A stretch of DNA of 64,000 nucleotides from Actinomycetota bacterium (GTDB taxonomy: Bacteria; Actinomycetota; Thermoleophilia; Miltoncostaeales; Miltoncostaeaceae). This document shows positions 52,876 through 60,817 of this stretch, one piece after another. Under the pieces are notes generated by a model that saw only the letters and a program-made list of their open reading frames with translations, was not told the origin of the DNA and ran no database searches. The stretch spans positions 62,001 to 126,000 of the forward strand of contig VGCE01000002.1 of the NCBI GenBank assembly GCA_016870155.1, in the 5' to 3' direction. Both the position numbers and the translations under genes were made by a program. Position 1 is the first letter of the stretch. Each line of letters begins with the position of its first letter.

Positions 52876-54039
52876 CTACTTGTTGGCGCGGTTGGTGTAC
52901 TGCACCTGGAAGTCACCCTGGGCGTCCACGGTGAGGATGCTCACCGGCACATTGGGGCGGTTCCCCTGCTTGTTGATGGTGATGGCCCCCGTGGCGCCCT
53001 TGAAGTCCTTGGTCTTCTTCAGCTGGGCGAGCACCTTGGCGTACTTGAAGGGGTCGGCCTTCTTCCACGACGCGAAGAGGATGTTGGCCGAGTCGTAGGT
53101 GAAGGTTCCCCACGTGCCGGGCGTCTTGCCCGGGAAAGCCTTGGTGTAGGCCTTCACATAGCCCTTGGCGGTGGGGAACTGCGACGGGTCGGGCACTCCG
53201 CTGAACACGCAGTTCTGGCTGGCCGGGATTCCCGCGGCCGTCACGAAGCCCGGGTCCTGGTTGGCCAGGCCCGCGAAGCACTTGGCCGGGTTGCCCGTGG
53301 CCTTGAGCGCCGTGGCCAGCCTCGCGCCCTCGGGGAAGTACGTGCTCAGGTACACCGCGGTGGGGTTGTTGGTGAGCGCCTGCTGCACCGCGGCCGTGTA
53401 GTCGGCCTGCGTCAGGTTCTCTTTCACGGTCACCTGGCTCACCAGCACGCCCTTGGGCTCGAGCGCCTCCCTGAGGCGGGCGGCCATGCCGGTGGTGTAG
53501 GCGCTGTCGGTGACGATCATCGACACCTTGGCGGGCTTGATGACGTCGAGCATGTACGACGACTCCACCGGCGAGATCTGGCTGTTCTTGGGCTGCACGG
53601 TCACGCCGTAGCCGGTGGTGTCATCGGTGGACGTCATCTGCACCGGCACGATCTTCGCCTTGGTGTAGATGGGCAGGTTCACCAGGCCCACCGACGAGTT
53701 GTACGGCCCGATCACCGCGACCACCTTGGCCTTGATCGCCTTGGCGGCCGCCGACTCCGCCATGCTGGCGTTGCCCTGGTCGTCCACCTGCACGATCTGC
53801 ACGTTGCGCCCGTTGAAGCCGCCCTTGGCGTTGTACTGCTTCACGGCCAGCTGCACGCCGCGCAGCATGTCCTGCCCGTTGGACGCCTGCGACCCGGTGA
53901 GCGGCCCCTCCACCGCGATGCCGATGGTTCCGTAGGTGGATGGGTCACCCCCCACCGCGTAGCCCCCGACGGCGGTCGAGGCAATGGTTCCAGCGGCGAT
54001 GACCGCCGCGGCGCCGAGGATGAACGGGCGTCGTGACAT
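52876..54039 (-). CDS. LivK-type branched-chain amino acid binding protein
   Basis: 387 residues. Sec-type signal (FILGAAAVIAAGTIASTAVG), then Peripla_BP_6 features: IGIAVEGPLTGSQASNGQDMLRGVQLAVKQYNAKGGFNGRNVQIV, VVAVIGPYNSSVGLVNLPIY, TFTYDSANILFASWKK. Probably binds an amino acid or amide for an ABC importer, but no liv permease genes are near. GAAGGAG seven bases before the ATG is one of the best ribosome sites in the window, suggesting high expression. Confidence 0.88.
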   Translation of the reverse strand: MSRRPFILGAAAVIAAGTIASTAVGGYAVGGDPSTYGTIGIAVEGPLTGSQASNGQDMLRGVQLAVKQYNAKGGFNGRNVQIVQVDDQGNASMAESAAAKAIKAKVVAVIGPYNSSVGLVNLPIYTKAKIVPVQMTSTDDTTGYGVTVQPKNSQISPVESSYMLDVIKPAKVSMIVTDSAYTTGMAARLREALEPKGVLVSQVTVKENLTQADYTAAVQQALTNNPTAVYLSTYFPEGARLATALKATGNPAKCFAGLANQDPGFVTAAGIPASQNCVFSGVPDPSQFPTAKGYVKAYTKAFPGKTPGTWGTFTYDSANILFASWKKADPFKYAKVLAQLKKTKDFKGATGAITINKQGNRPNVPVSILTVDAQGDFQVQYTNRANK

Positions 54040-54135
54040 AAGGGACTCCTTCGCGGAAGCGGCGCCTTACCTGAGAAACCCTACACTTCGGCAGGGATGC
54101 CACCCGGGCGCAGGTGCGGGCGCTACCGTTCGGGC

Positions 54136-54402
54136 ATGGCCCGCGTCACGGTGTACGCCACCCCGTTCTGCCTCTACTGCGTGGGCGCCAAGTCGCTGCT
54201 GCGCCGCAGGGGCATACCCTACGACGAGGTGCGCATCAACATGTTCAGCGAGGGCGCCCGCGACCGCCTGCAGGCCGAGAGCGGCGGCGGGCGCACGTTC
54301 CCCCAGGTGGTGATCGACGGCGATCCCATCGGCGGGTTCGACAGCCTGCGCGCGCTCGACCGCTCCGGGGATCTCGCGCGCCGCACCGCGCCCGGCCCGT
54401 AG
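54136..54402 (+). CDS. Glutaredoxin-like protein
   Basis: 88 residues. Thioredoxin fold with the active site ATPFCLYCVGAK (C-L-Y-C), cis-Pro in RTFPQVVIDG and the GGFDSL glutathione-site motif. It reduces disulfides or mixed disulfides using glutathione or mycothiol-type systems. Monocistronic. Confidence 0.9.
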   Translation: MARVTVYATPFCLYCVGAKSLLRRRGIPYDEVRINMFSEGARDRLQAESGGGRTFPQVVIDGDPIGGFDSLRALDRSGDLARRTAPGP

Positions 54403-54455
54403 GGACTTCCCCCGCGACGCACCCGGCGCCACGTGAGCGGGTTCGCCGGGTCCCT

Positions 54456-54578
54456 ATGCTCGCCGCCAATCCGCACGTGGGAGGCTTCGCCATCCGCACC
54501 CTCAACCGGCGCGACTTCACCGCCATCGGGCGGGCGATCGCCGATGCCATCGGCGGGCCGGACCTGGAGGTCGCCTAG
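54456..54578 (+). CDS. 40-codon ORF, possible gene remnant
   Basis: The peptide GGFAIRTLNRRDFTAIGRAIADAIGG faintly resembles the C-terminal helix of serine hydroxymethyltransferases (DFREIGRLIADAL), with the rest missing. There is no ribosome site. It ends 5 bases before the TauE-like gene, and its last codons include a GGAGG that could serve that gene. Probably a remnant or not expressed. Confidence 0.2.
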   Translation: MLAANPHVGGFAIRTLNRRDFTAIGRAIADAIGGPDLEVA

Positions 54579-54582
54579 CCCC

Positions 54583-54972
54583 ATGAGCACCCGGGCCTCC
54601 ACGAGATCGCCGCAGCGCATGGTGTGGGCCCTTATCGCGGTTGGCGCAGCGGGCGGCGCGTTCTCTGCGCTGTTCGGCGTGGGCGGTGGCGTGGTGATGG
54701 TGCCGCTGCTCATCCTCCTGTGCGGCTACGGCTCGCGCGCGGCCACGGCCACATCGCTGGCCGCAATCGCCGTCATCGCGCTGGTGGGCACCGCGACCCA
54801 CGGCGTGCTCGGCAACGTGGACTGGCTGGCCGCACTGCTGGTGGGAATCCCTGCCCTTCTCGGCGTGACCATGGGTGTGAAGGTGCGCGCGCGCATCTCG
54901 TCGGTCACCATCTCGCGCGCATTCGCCGTGCTGCTGGTCATTGCAGCGGTGCTGCTGGCGGTGGATCTGTGA
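54583..54972 (+). CDS. TauE/SafE-like permease, first half
   Basis: 129 residues, four membrane segments. Half of the usual 250-residue TauE/SafE exporter: MVWALIAVGAAGGAFSALFGVGGGVVMVPLLILL carries the repeat signature G-x-x-x-G-x-x-G-x-G-G-G. The downstream gene encodes the matching second half and starts within its stop codon (GTGA). The pair probably assembles as a heterodimer exporting a sulfur-containing or organic anion. Confidence 0.85.
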   Translation: MSTRASTRSPQRMVWALIAVGAAGGAFSALFGVGGGVVMVPLLILLCGYGSRAATATSLAAIAVIALVGTATHGVLGNVDWLAALLVGIPALLGVTMGVKVRARISSVTISRAFAVLLVIAAVLLAVDL

Positions 54973-55352
54973 CCGCGGCCATCATCGCGATCACCCTCGG
55001 CGTGGCCGGCGGATTCGTGGCGGCGCTCGCGGGCGTGGGCGGCGGCATCCTTTTCGTGCCAGCACTCGCCCTCGTGCTGGGCCTCACCCAGGTGGTGGCC
55101 GAGGCCACGTCGCTGCTGGCAATCGTGCCCGTGGCGATCCTCGGCACCTGGCAGCAGCGCCGCACCGGCGACGTGCACCTGCGCGACGCACTCATCATCG
55201 GCGCGGGATCAGTGGTCACGGCCATCATCGCGGCCATCGTGGCCAACGAGATGCCGCAGGACGTGCTGCGGTGGCTCTTCGTGGCGCTCATGCTGGTGAT
55301 CGCCGCGCGCATCTGGCTCGGGGCACAGAAGGATGCGGCGAAGGGTGCGTAG
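54969..55352 (+). CDS. TauE/SafE-like permease, second half
   Basis: 127 residues, four membrane segments, beginning IIAITLGVAGGFVAALAGVGGGILFVPALALVLG with the same GVGGG signature as its partner. GTG start overlapping the partner's stop by 4 bases. The ratio of the two halves would be fixed by coupling. A strong terminator follows. Confidence 0.85.
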   Translation: MTAAIIAITLGVAGGFVAALAGVGGGILFVPALALVLGLTQVVAEATSLLAIVPVAILGTWQQRRTGDVHLRDALIIGAGSVVTAIIAAIVANEMPQDVLRWLFVALMLVIAARIWLGAQKDAAKGA

Positions 55353-55354
55353 TC

Positions 55355-55402
55355 GCTGCACGGGGAGCGCCCGCCCCAACCGGCAGGAGCTCCCCGTGCA
55401 GC
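55355..55402 (+). terminator. Terminator after the split TauE genes
   Basis: Perfect 14-base inverted repeat GCTGCACGGGGAGC ... GCTCCCCGTGCAGC with a 20-base loop, immediately after the stop codon. Confidence 0.7.
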
Positions 55403-55475
55403 ATGAGTGCTACGTGGACCTGCCCGCAGGGTTGACCTTGTCGGTATCGCGCAGGAAATCGTTCGACTGCGCGAA

Positions 55476-55561
55476 TGCCGAGGGGGCCATCTGCGGCCCC
55501 CCGCTTCCCGCGTATGTCCTTCGTGAGTGGGCCTATTGTCCCGTACTGCACGACCCCACGA
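55476..55561 (+). repeat. Degenerate copy of the dispersed ~200-base repeat
   Basis: Contains GCCGAGGGGGCC ... GGCCCCC, then TTCCCGCGTATGTCCTTCGTGAGTGGGCC, closely matching the copies at about 59060, 62822 and 63871. The central part with TTCTGCAGAA palindromes is missing. It begins the accessory region. Confidence 0.6.
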
Positions 55562-55580
55562 CGTGCGTGGATTCGTCCGC

Positions 55581-56246
55581 TCATCGATGAAAGGTCCAAA
55601 GAATGCCGCGCAGGCCCCCGGCGCTGGCCGCCATAGCCCTTTCCGCAGGCGCACTCGCCTCCGGCTGCGGGGGCTCGGGTACCTCTGCGGAGCCCACTCG
55701 CCAGGCGGCCGCCGCAGGCGACACCCGCACATGTCCGCCGCGAAACCCGAGCTTCACGTATGAAGCGAAAATCGCGAACACGCTGCCCTTTGCCGTCATG
55801 CTTCGCGCGAGCGAGTACGACTGCAACGACTGGGACGGAGGGGCCGCGGGCGAGTCGAGCGACACGAGAGCGCGTGCGCCACCACCAGCAGTCATCTGGG
55901 CGACGACCGTGGTGTTGCGCGGACCATCGAATACGACGTTGTTGCCGAGTGTACGACTCGCGCCCTCGACCGGAATACCGATGCTGACATCGGCGAGTTC
56001 GATCGGCTCAAAGGCGGAGTCGGGAAGGGCATCGGTTGTGTCCGCGATGACCTTGCCCGTCATCTCGCCATCGGCGCGAAGATCGGCGAGCGCCGACTGA
56101 ACATCCTTGACTGCCTCGACAGCCTCAGGCTGGTCGGGCGCCGACGTGGTGGCGCTGGCAAAAGCCGGTGCGCTGAGGATGGCGCACGCAGCGAGCCCTG
56201 CGGCGATGCGCCGCGAGGGGATCTGGGAACTCCATCGATTCATCAT
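55581..56246 (-). CDS. Secreted protein, probably 3'-truncated
   Basis: 221 residues. Signal peptide (MNRWSSQIPSRRIAAGLAACAILSAPAFASA), a helical part (AVEAVKDVQSALADLRADGEM) and a beta-rich part VVFDGPRNTTVVAQMTAGGGARALVSLDSPAAP that resembles an actinobacterial secreted family in which this segment leads to a further domain. After about position 55860 the frame runs antisense through a lipoprotein-like gene on the other strand. I suspect the native C-terminus was replaced at a rearrangement junction. Confidence 0.5.
   Translation of the reverse strand: MMNRWSSQIPSRRIAAGLAACAILSAPAFASATTSAPDQPEAVEAVKDVQSALADLRADGEMTGKVIADTTDALPDSAFEPIELADVSIGIPVEGASRTLGNNVVFDGPRNTTVVAQMTAGGGARALVSLDSPAAPPSQSLQSYSLARSMTAKGSVFAIFASYVKLGFRGGHVRVSPAAAAWRVGSAEVPEPPQPEASAPAERAMAASAGGLRGILWTFHR
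55603..56100 (+). pseudogene. Truncated relative of the lipoprotein array
   Basis: The first 80 codons look genuine: AAAGG ribosome site 8 bases before ATG, lipobox LASGC, and the segment AKIANTLPFAVMLRASEYDCNDWDGG, which parallels VDNYDWAGG in the array at 59304-62765. Third-position GC is high up to about 55850 and falls after it, where the frame lies antisense to the secreted-protein gene. So the 5' part is probably a truncated array member and the 3' part read-through. Confidence 0.4.
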
Positions 56247-56372
56247 GTGGTGAATATGGGACGCGCACGCGCATGTGTCCCAGCTTTTCGCCTACGACGT
56301 ACCGATGTACGTAGCCCCCTTTTCCCGCGAATAGTCTGTGCCGCGTGACGGTCTGATCGGAGCGCAGATCCA

Positions 56373-57035
56373 ATGAGCACAGACGGGCCCATGGGCCGAA
56401 CGACCATCCCCGAGGCGGTGGAAGCTGAGGTCCTCCGGCGCGACGGCTGGACATGCGGCGTGTGCGGTGTCGCCGTGCCCCCGAATCGACCTGCGCCGCA
56501 TCCTCTCTCCCTCGCCTACGACCACGTCATCGAGGTGCGCGCGGGCGGCGACAACAGCGCCGGGAACCTCCGCGTCACCCACTCCCGGTGCAACATTGTC
56601 CGGAGTGCCCCCAAGGGCCCGAAGATCGCCTTCGACCTGGCCGCCCGGGGGTGCCGCAATTGGCACACCGTCCGGAACCTGCCAACGGGCGGTCACGCCC
56701 GTGCAGGAATAGGTTTCACGTATGTCCCTGCGCGCCCACACGCGTCCCCTCCTGGTCATCGCCCTGGTCGGCATCGCCTGCGCGGCGGGTGCCGCCGACG
56801 GTGCGACGTTCCGGGTTGCCGCCGGCGGCAACGACGCCGCATGCGCGGCGAACCCCGACCAGCCCTGCGCAACCCTGGCGGGGGCCGTCACCGCCACCTG
56901 GTCGTTCAACCGGGATGTACGCGACACCATCCGGCTCGGCGCCGGCACCTTCCCCGTGACCCAGCGCATGACGCTTGGCGCGGTCGACCTCATCGGCGTC
57001 GGTCTCGGGGGGTCGCTCCTGCGCATGAGCGGTGA
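56373..57035 (+). CDS. HNH endonuclease-like protein with read-through tail
   Basis: 220 codons. HNH features in residues 15-85: EVLRRDGWTCGVCGVAVPP (zinc Cys pair), YDHVIEVRAGGDNSAGNLRVTHSRCN (the D-H, N and second-knuckle residues), then CRNWHTV. From about 56715 the frame turns into an Arg/His-rich shadow of the beta-helix gene that starts at 56722, so the native stop has probably been lost by frameshift. Small HNH proteins are frequent in mobile regions. Confidence 0.6.
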   Translation: MSTDGPMGRTTIPEAVEAEVLRRDGWTCGVCGVAVPPNRPAPHPLSLAYDHVIEVRAGGDNSAGNLRVTHSRCNIVRSAPKGPKIAFDLAARGCRNWHTVRNLPTGGHARAGIGFTYVPARPHASPPGHRPGRHRLRGGCRRRCDVPGCRRRQRRRMRGEPRPALRNPGGGRHRHLVVQPGCTRHHPARRRHLPRDPAHDAWRGRPHRRRSRGVAPAHER

Positions 57036-58734
57036 GGGACGCATCGAGATGTTCGAGACGGCCACCGCCAATGGGGTCGCCGTCGGGGGATCGGCGCCCG
57101 AGTACGGCGCCGGCGCGCGGCTGCAGCTGCGCGACTCGGCCATCGGCGCCAACCTCGTGGTGGCACTCTCCCCCGCAGGCATCGTGCCGCGTCCGAACGC
57201 GCCGGTGGCAGACCCCGGCGTCATGCTGAGCGGGCAGGCGTCGCTGGTCGACTCGATCGTGGTCACGCCGCAGGCCTACGCGGGCATCAGGGTGTCCGGG
57301 GCCCAGCGCGTGACACTCTGGAACACCTCGGTCGCCGGCACGGCGCCGGGCATCGCCACCGCCGGTGGCGCACGGGGTGGCACGGTGCTCATCAACCGCG
57401 TCTTCGCCCAGGGCGGCGTCAACCACGCGTCGGCCAGCGACATGACGGTGGCCAACAGCATCCTCACCTCGTTCACGCGGGACGGGAACGACGCCATCCT
57501 GCGCGGCGCCGATGCCGGTGCGGTGACCGTGGCGCTCTCCACCATCTGGCGCGGGCAGTGCCAGACGGCCACCAACGGCGCGATGTCGATCGCGGGCTCC
57601 CTCGTGGCCGCAGCGTGCGGCCCGAACCCCGACCAGTTCCCGGCGCTCCATCGCACCGCCGCCGGGGCGCCCATCACGTTCGACCGTGACTTCATCTACC
57701 GCGACCCGTATTCGGTCAACGTGCCCATGGGCTTCGGACCGCTCAACTACACAGCCAATCCGTTCTCGCCGTCGCCCTGGGGCGCGGTGCCCGGCATCAC
57801 CACCATGCCCACGGTGGGCCGCAACGTCGCCGCCAACTACACACCGGTGGCCGGGTCGCCGCTCATCGACCATGTGTCAGACGCCATCTCGCCGGCCATC
57901 GCCGCCGCATACCCGGTTGACCTCCTCGGCACGATGCGCACGGCGCCCTACGACCTGGGTGCCATCGAGGCGAACGCCGATCCCCGGAACGTGGGCCCCG
58001 GGCCCGAGGGCGTCGGCATCGCGCCCGGCGACGACGGCGGCCCCGCCCCGGTGCTCGGCGGCCTCGACGGGGCAGTGGCGCTCCCCGGCGCACCGCAGGC
58101 AGGCGTTGACGGACTGCCGCGTGAGCTGGGTGCGGCGGGCGAGGTGGAGGGGGCCGCGCCGCGCATCAGCGTCTCGGTGAAGGTGCCGAAGTCGGCCCGA
58201 TGGGATCGGCCCATCCCGGTCAGGGTCACCACCAGCGGCCCGGCACGGGTACAGGTGGTGGCACGTCGGCCGCGCGTGGGTGAGCCCGGGCAGTCGCGGG
58301 TCATCGGCCTCACCGTGGTGCGCGTGAAGGCGGCCGGCACCACCAAGGTGATGCTGCGGCTGAAGTCCGCGGCAAAGCGCGGCCCGGCAAGCATCTCCGC
58401 CACGGCGAGCCAGCCCGGGTTCACGAAGGGCGTGGGCGTGGCGACCCTGCGCCTCACGGGTCCGCAGGGCGTGGTGCTCACGGTTCCGCCGACGCTGGTG
58501 GCGGGCGCCAATCGCGTGACGGTCACGCTTGCCCGACCGGGGCGCGTCACGGTCGTTGCGCGCAGGGCCACCACCAACCGCGTGCTGGGCCTCGTAGTGA
58601 TCAATGCGACCAGGGCGGGGCGTCGCACCGCCACGCTCACCCTGTCGCCGGCACGACTGGTGGACGGATCGATCCGCGTCACCGCCACGTCGAGCACCGG
58701 CGGCACCGACACGGTGGCACGCGACGCGGGCTGA
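56722..58734 (+). CDS. Secreted right-handed beta-helix protein
   Basis: 670 residues. Signal peptide (LLVIALVGIACAAGAADG), then a parallel beta-helix of the choice-of-anchor type (about 25-425): TFRVAAGGNDAACAANPDQPCATLAGAV, DTIRLGAGTFPV, and repeating ASDMTVANSILTSF / VALSTIWRG turns, ending PYDLGAIEANADPRN. A Gly/Pro linker and two Ig-like beta repeats follow (ISVSVKVPKSARWDRPIPVRVTTSGPARV and LTVPPTLVAGANRVTVTLARPGRVTVVAR). Surface-exposed; perhaps a polysaccharide binder or lyase-like protein. No catalytic motif identified. Confidence 0.82.
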   Translation: MSLRAHTRPLLVIALVGIACAAGAADGATFRVAAGGNDAACAANPDQPCATLAGAVTATWSFNRDVRDTIRLGAGTFPVTQRMTLGAVDLIGVGLGGSLLRMSGEGRIEMFETATANGVAVGGSAPEYGAGARLQLRDSAIGANLVVALSPAGIVPRPNAPVADPGVMLSGQASLVDSIVVTPQAYAGIRVSGAQRVTLWNTSVAGTAPGIATAGGARGGTVLINRVFAQGGVNHASASDMTVANSILTSFTRDGNDAILRGADAGAVTVALSTIWRGQCQTATNGAMSIAGSLVAAACGPNPDQFPALHRTAAGAPITFDRDFIYRDPYSVNVPMGFGPLNYTANPFSPSPWGAVPGITTMPTVGRNVAANYTPVAGSPLIDHVSDAISPAIAAAYPVDLLGTMRTAPYDLGAIEANADPRNVGPGPEGVGIAPGDDGGPAPVLGGLDGAVALPGAPQAGVDGLPRELGAAGEVEGAAPRISVSVKVPKSARWDRPIPVRVTTSGPARVQVVARRPRVGEPGQSRVIGLTVVRVKAAGTTKVMLRLKSAAKRGPASISATASQPGFTKGVGVATLRLTGPQGVVLTVPPTLVAGANRVTVTLARPGRVTVVARRATTNRVLGLVVINATRAGRRTATLTLSPARLVDGSIRVTATSSTGGTDTVARDAG

Positions 58735-58821
58735 TCCCGGCCGGGCAAGCCTTACGTTCCGATAAGAAGTTCCATACGCGCCCCTCAGACGGGCGGGGCC
58801 CTCTGCTTGCATCGCCCCCGC

Positions 58822-58947
58822 ATGACCTCCCCAGATCAGAACACCGGAATGCCGCGACGGCACGTGGTGGGCCTCAGCCTCATCGCGGCGATCGCCGTGG
58901 TGCTCGTGGCGAGCAAGCCGCCACCCGGGGCCCTGCTCCCGGCATAG
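58822..58947 (+). CDS. 41-residue membrane peptide
   Basis: MTSPDQNTGMPRRHVV then GLSLIAAIAVVLVASKPPPGALLPA: one membrane helix and a Pro-rich tail. Supported by good third-position GC and a terminator 13 bases after the stop. No ribosome site is obvious. Function unknown. Confidence 0.4.
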   Translation: MTSPDQNTGMPRRHVVGLSLIAAIAVVLVASKPPPGALLPA

Positions 58948-58960
58948 CTGCCCCGATCGC

Positions 58961-58981
58961 CCCGGACGTGCTCCGGGGCAT
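58961..58981 (+). terminator. Terminator after the small membrane peptide
   Basis: GCCCCGGA-CGTGC-TCCGGGGC, an 8-base stem with a 5-base loop. Confidence 0.65.
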
Positions 58982-59059
58982 TGGTGGTTGGGGGACCGGT
59001 GGCGGCCGCCGCGCCTCACACGGAAAAACGCGGTCTCCATGTGCTGATCGCCGGATCAC

Positions 59060-59268
59060 GGCCCCACCAACGCCGAGGGGGCCCCAGTTGGCCCCCTCAG
59101 ATCCCGCTTGTTTTCCTTCATTTGCCCCTTCTGCAGAACTCTCCACAGAAGAGACCAAAGTGGGCCTGTTCTGCAGAAAGGATTCGCCCCATCGGCACTG
59201 ACACTCCCAGTGAGCAGAGAAAGACGCCTCACACGCTCTTACCGGTGCGCCTCACATTCGTGGGAGCG
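59060..59268 (+). repeat. Dispersed repeat, copy A
   Basis: Begins CCCCACCAACGCCGA, contains the hairpin GAGGGGGCC/GGCCCCCTC (59075-59098), two palindromes TTCTGCAGAA 40 bases apart (59129 and 59169), and ends GCCTCACACGCTCTTACCGG plus flank. The copy at 62822 has the same parts in the same order and spacing. The 58948-59303 gap holds this repeat and the preceding terminator, and no gene that I can support. Confidence 0.8.
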
Positions 59269-59303
59269 CCACGTCCTGTCTCATCGCGCCGATCATCGCG
59301 GCA

Positions 59304-59975
59304 TCACCAGGTCGGATTCGACTTCTGGGTGATCGTGAGGACCGTTGGCTCAGTCGGAGGGTCGGTCGATTTGCCCACGGCCGAGGGGACATAGGGAATC
59401 TTTATCCGGAGGATGTAGTCCCCTGCCTGTGGGTAGTCCTTGGAACCGCCGTTCACGCAGAAGTCGACGACGCAGGTGACATGTTCTCCGTTGAACTGGT
59501 TGTCGGCTTTCGCTCCGATTGTGCTGATGGTCAGGCGGATGGCCCCAAGCACCGCGTTCCTCGGCTTTGTGCCGATGAATTCGACGTTGAAGGGATGGGA
59601 ATGCGCCTTATAGTTGGGCTCCAGGTTCCGCGCCAGCACTGAATAACCCGGACCGAGGACGGCCTGCTGGATCCCCTGCGGCGGGCGATGGTCTGGGCGA
59701 TTGCCATTTGCCCAGTCGAAATTGTCGACGCCGCCCACATGCAGCTGGATTGTCTGGTTTGTCTTATTGACGACCTCGAGGGCGCCCACGCCAATGGCGG
59801 GTGTGGCGCTGGCTGCGCGACGGTCAGACGCTGCCCCGGTGGTGGCCGACGCCAAGTTTTTCTCGATATCCCCCCTTGCGTCCGCCGCCTGTGATGATTG
59901 ATCACCGCTGCTGCCGCAGCCAGCTGCCGCGATTGCGCCGGCAACTAGTGGAATGAGGAGGAAGGTCTTGTTCAT
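59304..59975 (-). CDS. Array lipoprotein, member 1
   Basis: 223 residues. Lipoprotein signal MNKTFLLIPLVAGAIAAAGC. After a disordered linker comes the family core: GALEVVNKTNQTIQLHVGGVDNFDWANGNRPDHRPPQG, then FNVEFIGTKPRNAVLGAIRLT, a Cys pair (VTCVVDFCVNGG) and the closing YILRIKIPY ... PTVLTITQKSNPTW. Probably a beta-sandwich held on the membrane surface. Closest in its N-terminus to member 4 (both carry QAADARGDIEKNLASATTGA). Function unknown. Confidence 0.75.
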   Translation of the reverse strand: MNKTFLLIPLVAGAIAAAGCGSSGDQSSQAADARGDIEKNLASATTGAASDRRAASATPAIGVGALEVVNKTNQTIQLHVGGVDNFDWANGNRPDHRPPQGIQQAVLGPGYSVLARNLEPNYKAHSHPFNVEFIGTKPRNAVLGAIRLTISTIGAKADNQFNGEHVTCVVDFCVNGGSKDYPQAGDYILRIKIPYVPSAVGKSTDPPTEPTVLTITQKSNPTW

Positions 59976-60044
59976 CGGGGGCTCCTGGAGTTCGTTGGAT
60001 GATGGCAGGCACAGGCTGCGCCAGCGCTCCTGTCACACCTTCTC

Positions 60045-60072
60045 CGCTGGTGCTCGTGCAGGATCACCAGCG
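60045..60072 (-). terminator. Hairpin over the stop of array lipoprotein 2
   Basis: CGCTGGTG ... CACCAGCG, 8-base stem and 12-base loop, overlapping the stop codon. The identical hairpin follows member 3 at 60790-60817, so the unit was duplicated with its 3' flank. Confidence 0.5.
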
Positions 60073-60720
60073 CGGATTTTCCGTCGAGGTGATCGTGAGC
60101 ACGCTGGGCTCGGTCAGGGGGCAACGGTCTCCAACGCAGTAGGGGTTTTGCAGGCGGAGCGTGTACTCCCCCTGGGGGGAGTCGAGGAACTTCACGCTCG
60201 CCGTCGACATCGAGCACTGGCTGCCAGCCTCATCGCGCCCTGCGATCCTGTAACGGCCGTCACTGCCCGCCATTCCGCACCACCTATCCAGACGAATCTC
60301 CGCGATCGGCGTGGTGGGTGACGAAGTGAAGAACTGGACGTTGAAGGGGGCTGAATTCGCCATGGGGTTGATGTCCAGCTGGGGCGCCAGCACCGAGTTA
60401 TTCTCGAGGACATCGGCGTACTGGAAGCCTTGCGGCTGCCGGTGGTCTGGGCGATTGCCATTTGCCCAGTCGTAGTTGTCGACGCCTGTCACGCGCAACT
60501 GCATCGTCCGGTCAAGCTTATTCACAATGCGAAGACCTGTGTAGGCGCGGGTCCCGGACGCGCGACGGACCGGGGTCCCTGCCACGACCGCAGGGGCCTT
60601 GGCTGCCTTGACGTTATTACTCGGGTCCTTGGCCCGTGCGGACTGATCACCGCTGCCGCCACAGCCTGCCACCGCGATTGCGCCGGCGACCAATGGAATT
60701 GCGAGGAGGGCCTTGTTCAT
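60064..60720 (-). CDS. Array lipoprotein, member 2
   Basis: 218 residues. Signal MNKALLAIPLVAGAIAVAGC, family core LRIVNKLDRTMQLRVTGVDNYDWANGNRPDHRQPQGFQYADVLENN, FNVQFFTSSPTTPIAEIRL, three to four cysteines in the C-terminal part (WCGMAG, SQCSM, YCVGDRC), and the ending VLTITSTENPRW. Nearly identical to member 3 in core and ending but different in the loop between, which suggests recent duplication followed by change of an exposed region. Confidence 0.75.
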   Translation of the reverse strand: MNKALLAIPLVAGAIAVAGCGGSGDQSARAKDPSNNVKAAKAPAVVAGTPVRRASGTRAYTGLRIVNKLDRTMQLRVTGVDNYDWANGNRPDHRQPQGFQYADVLENNSVLAPQLDINPMANSAPFNVQFFTSSPTTPIAEIRLDRWCGMAGSDGRYRIAGRDEAGSQCSMSTASVKFLDSPQGEYTLRLQNPYCVGDRCPLTEPSVLTITSTENPRW

Positions 60721-60789
60721 TAGGGGCTCTTGGAGCTAATTGGATGATGACAGGTACAGGCTGCGCCAGCGCTCCTATCGCACCTGTGC

Positions 60790-60817
60790 CGCTGGTGCTC
60801 GTGCAGGATCACCAGCG
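60790..60817 (-). terminator. Hairpin over the stop of array lipoprotein 3
   Basis: Second copy of the CGCTGGTG ... CACCAGCG stem seen at 60045-60072, in the same position relative to the stop. Confidence 0.5.
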
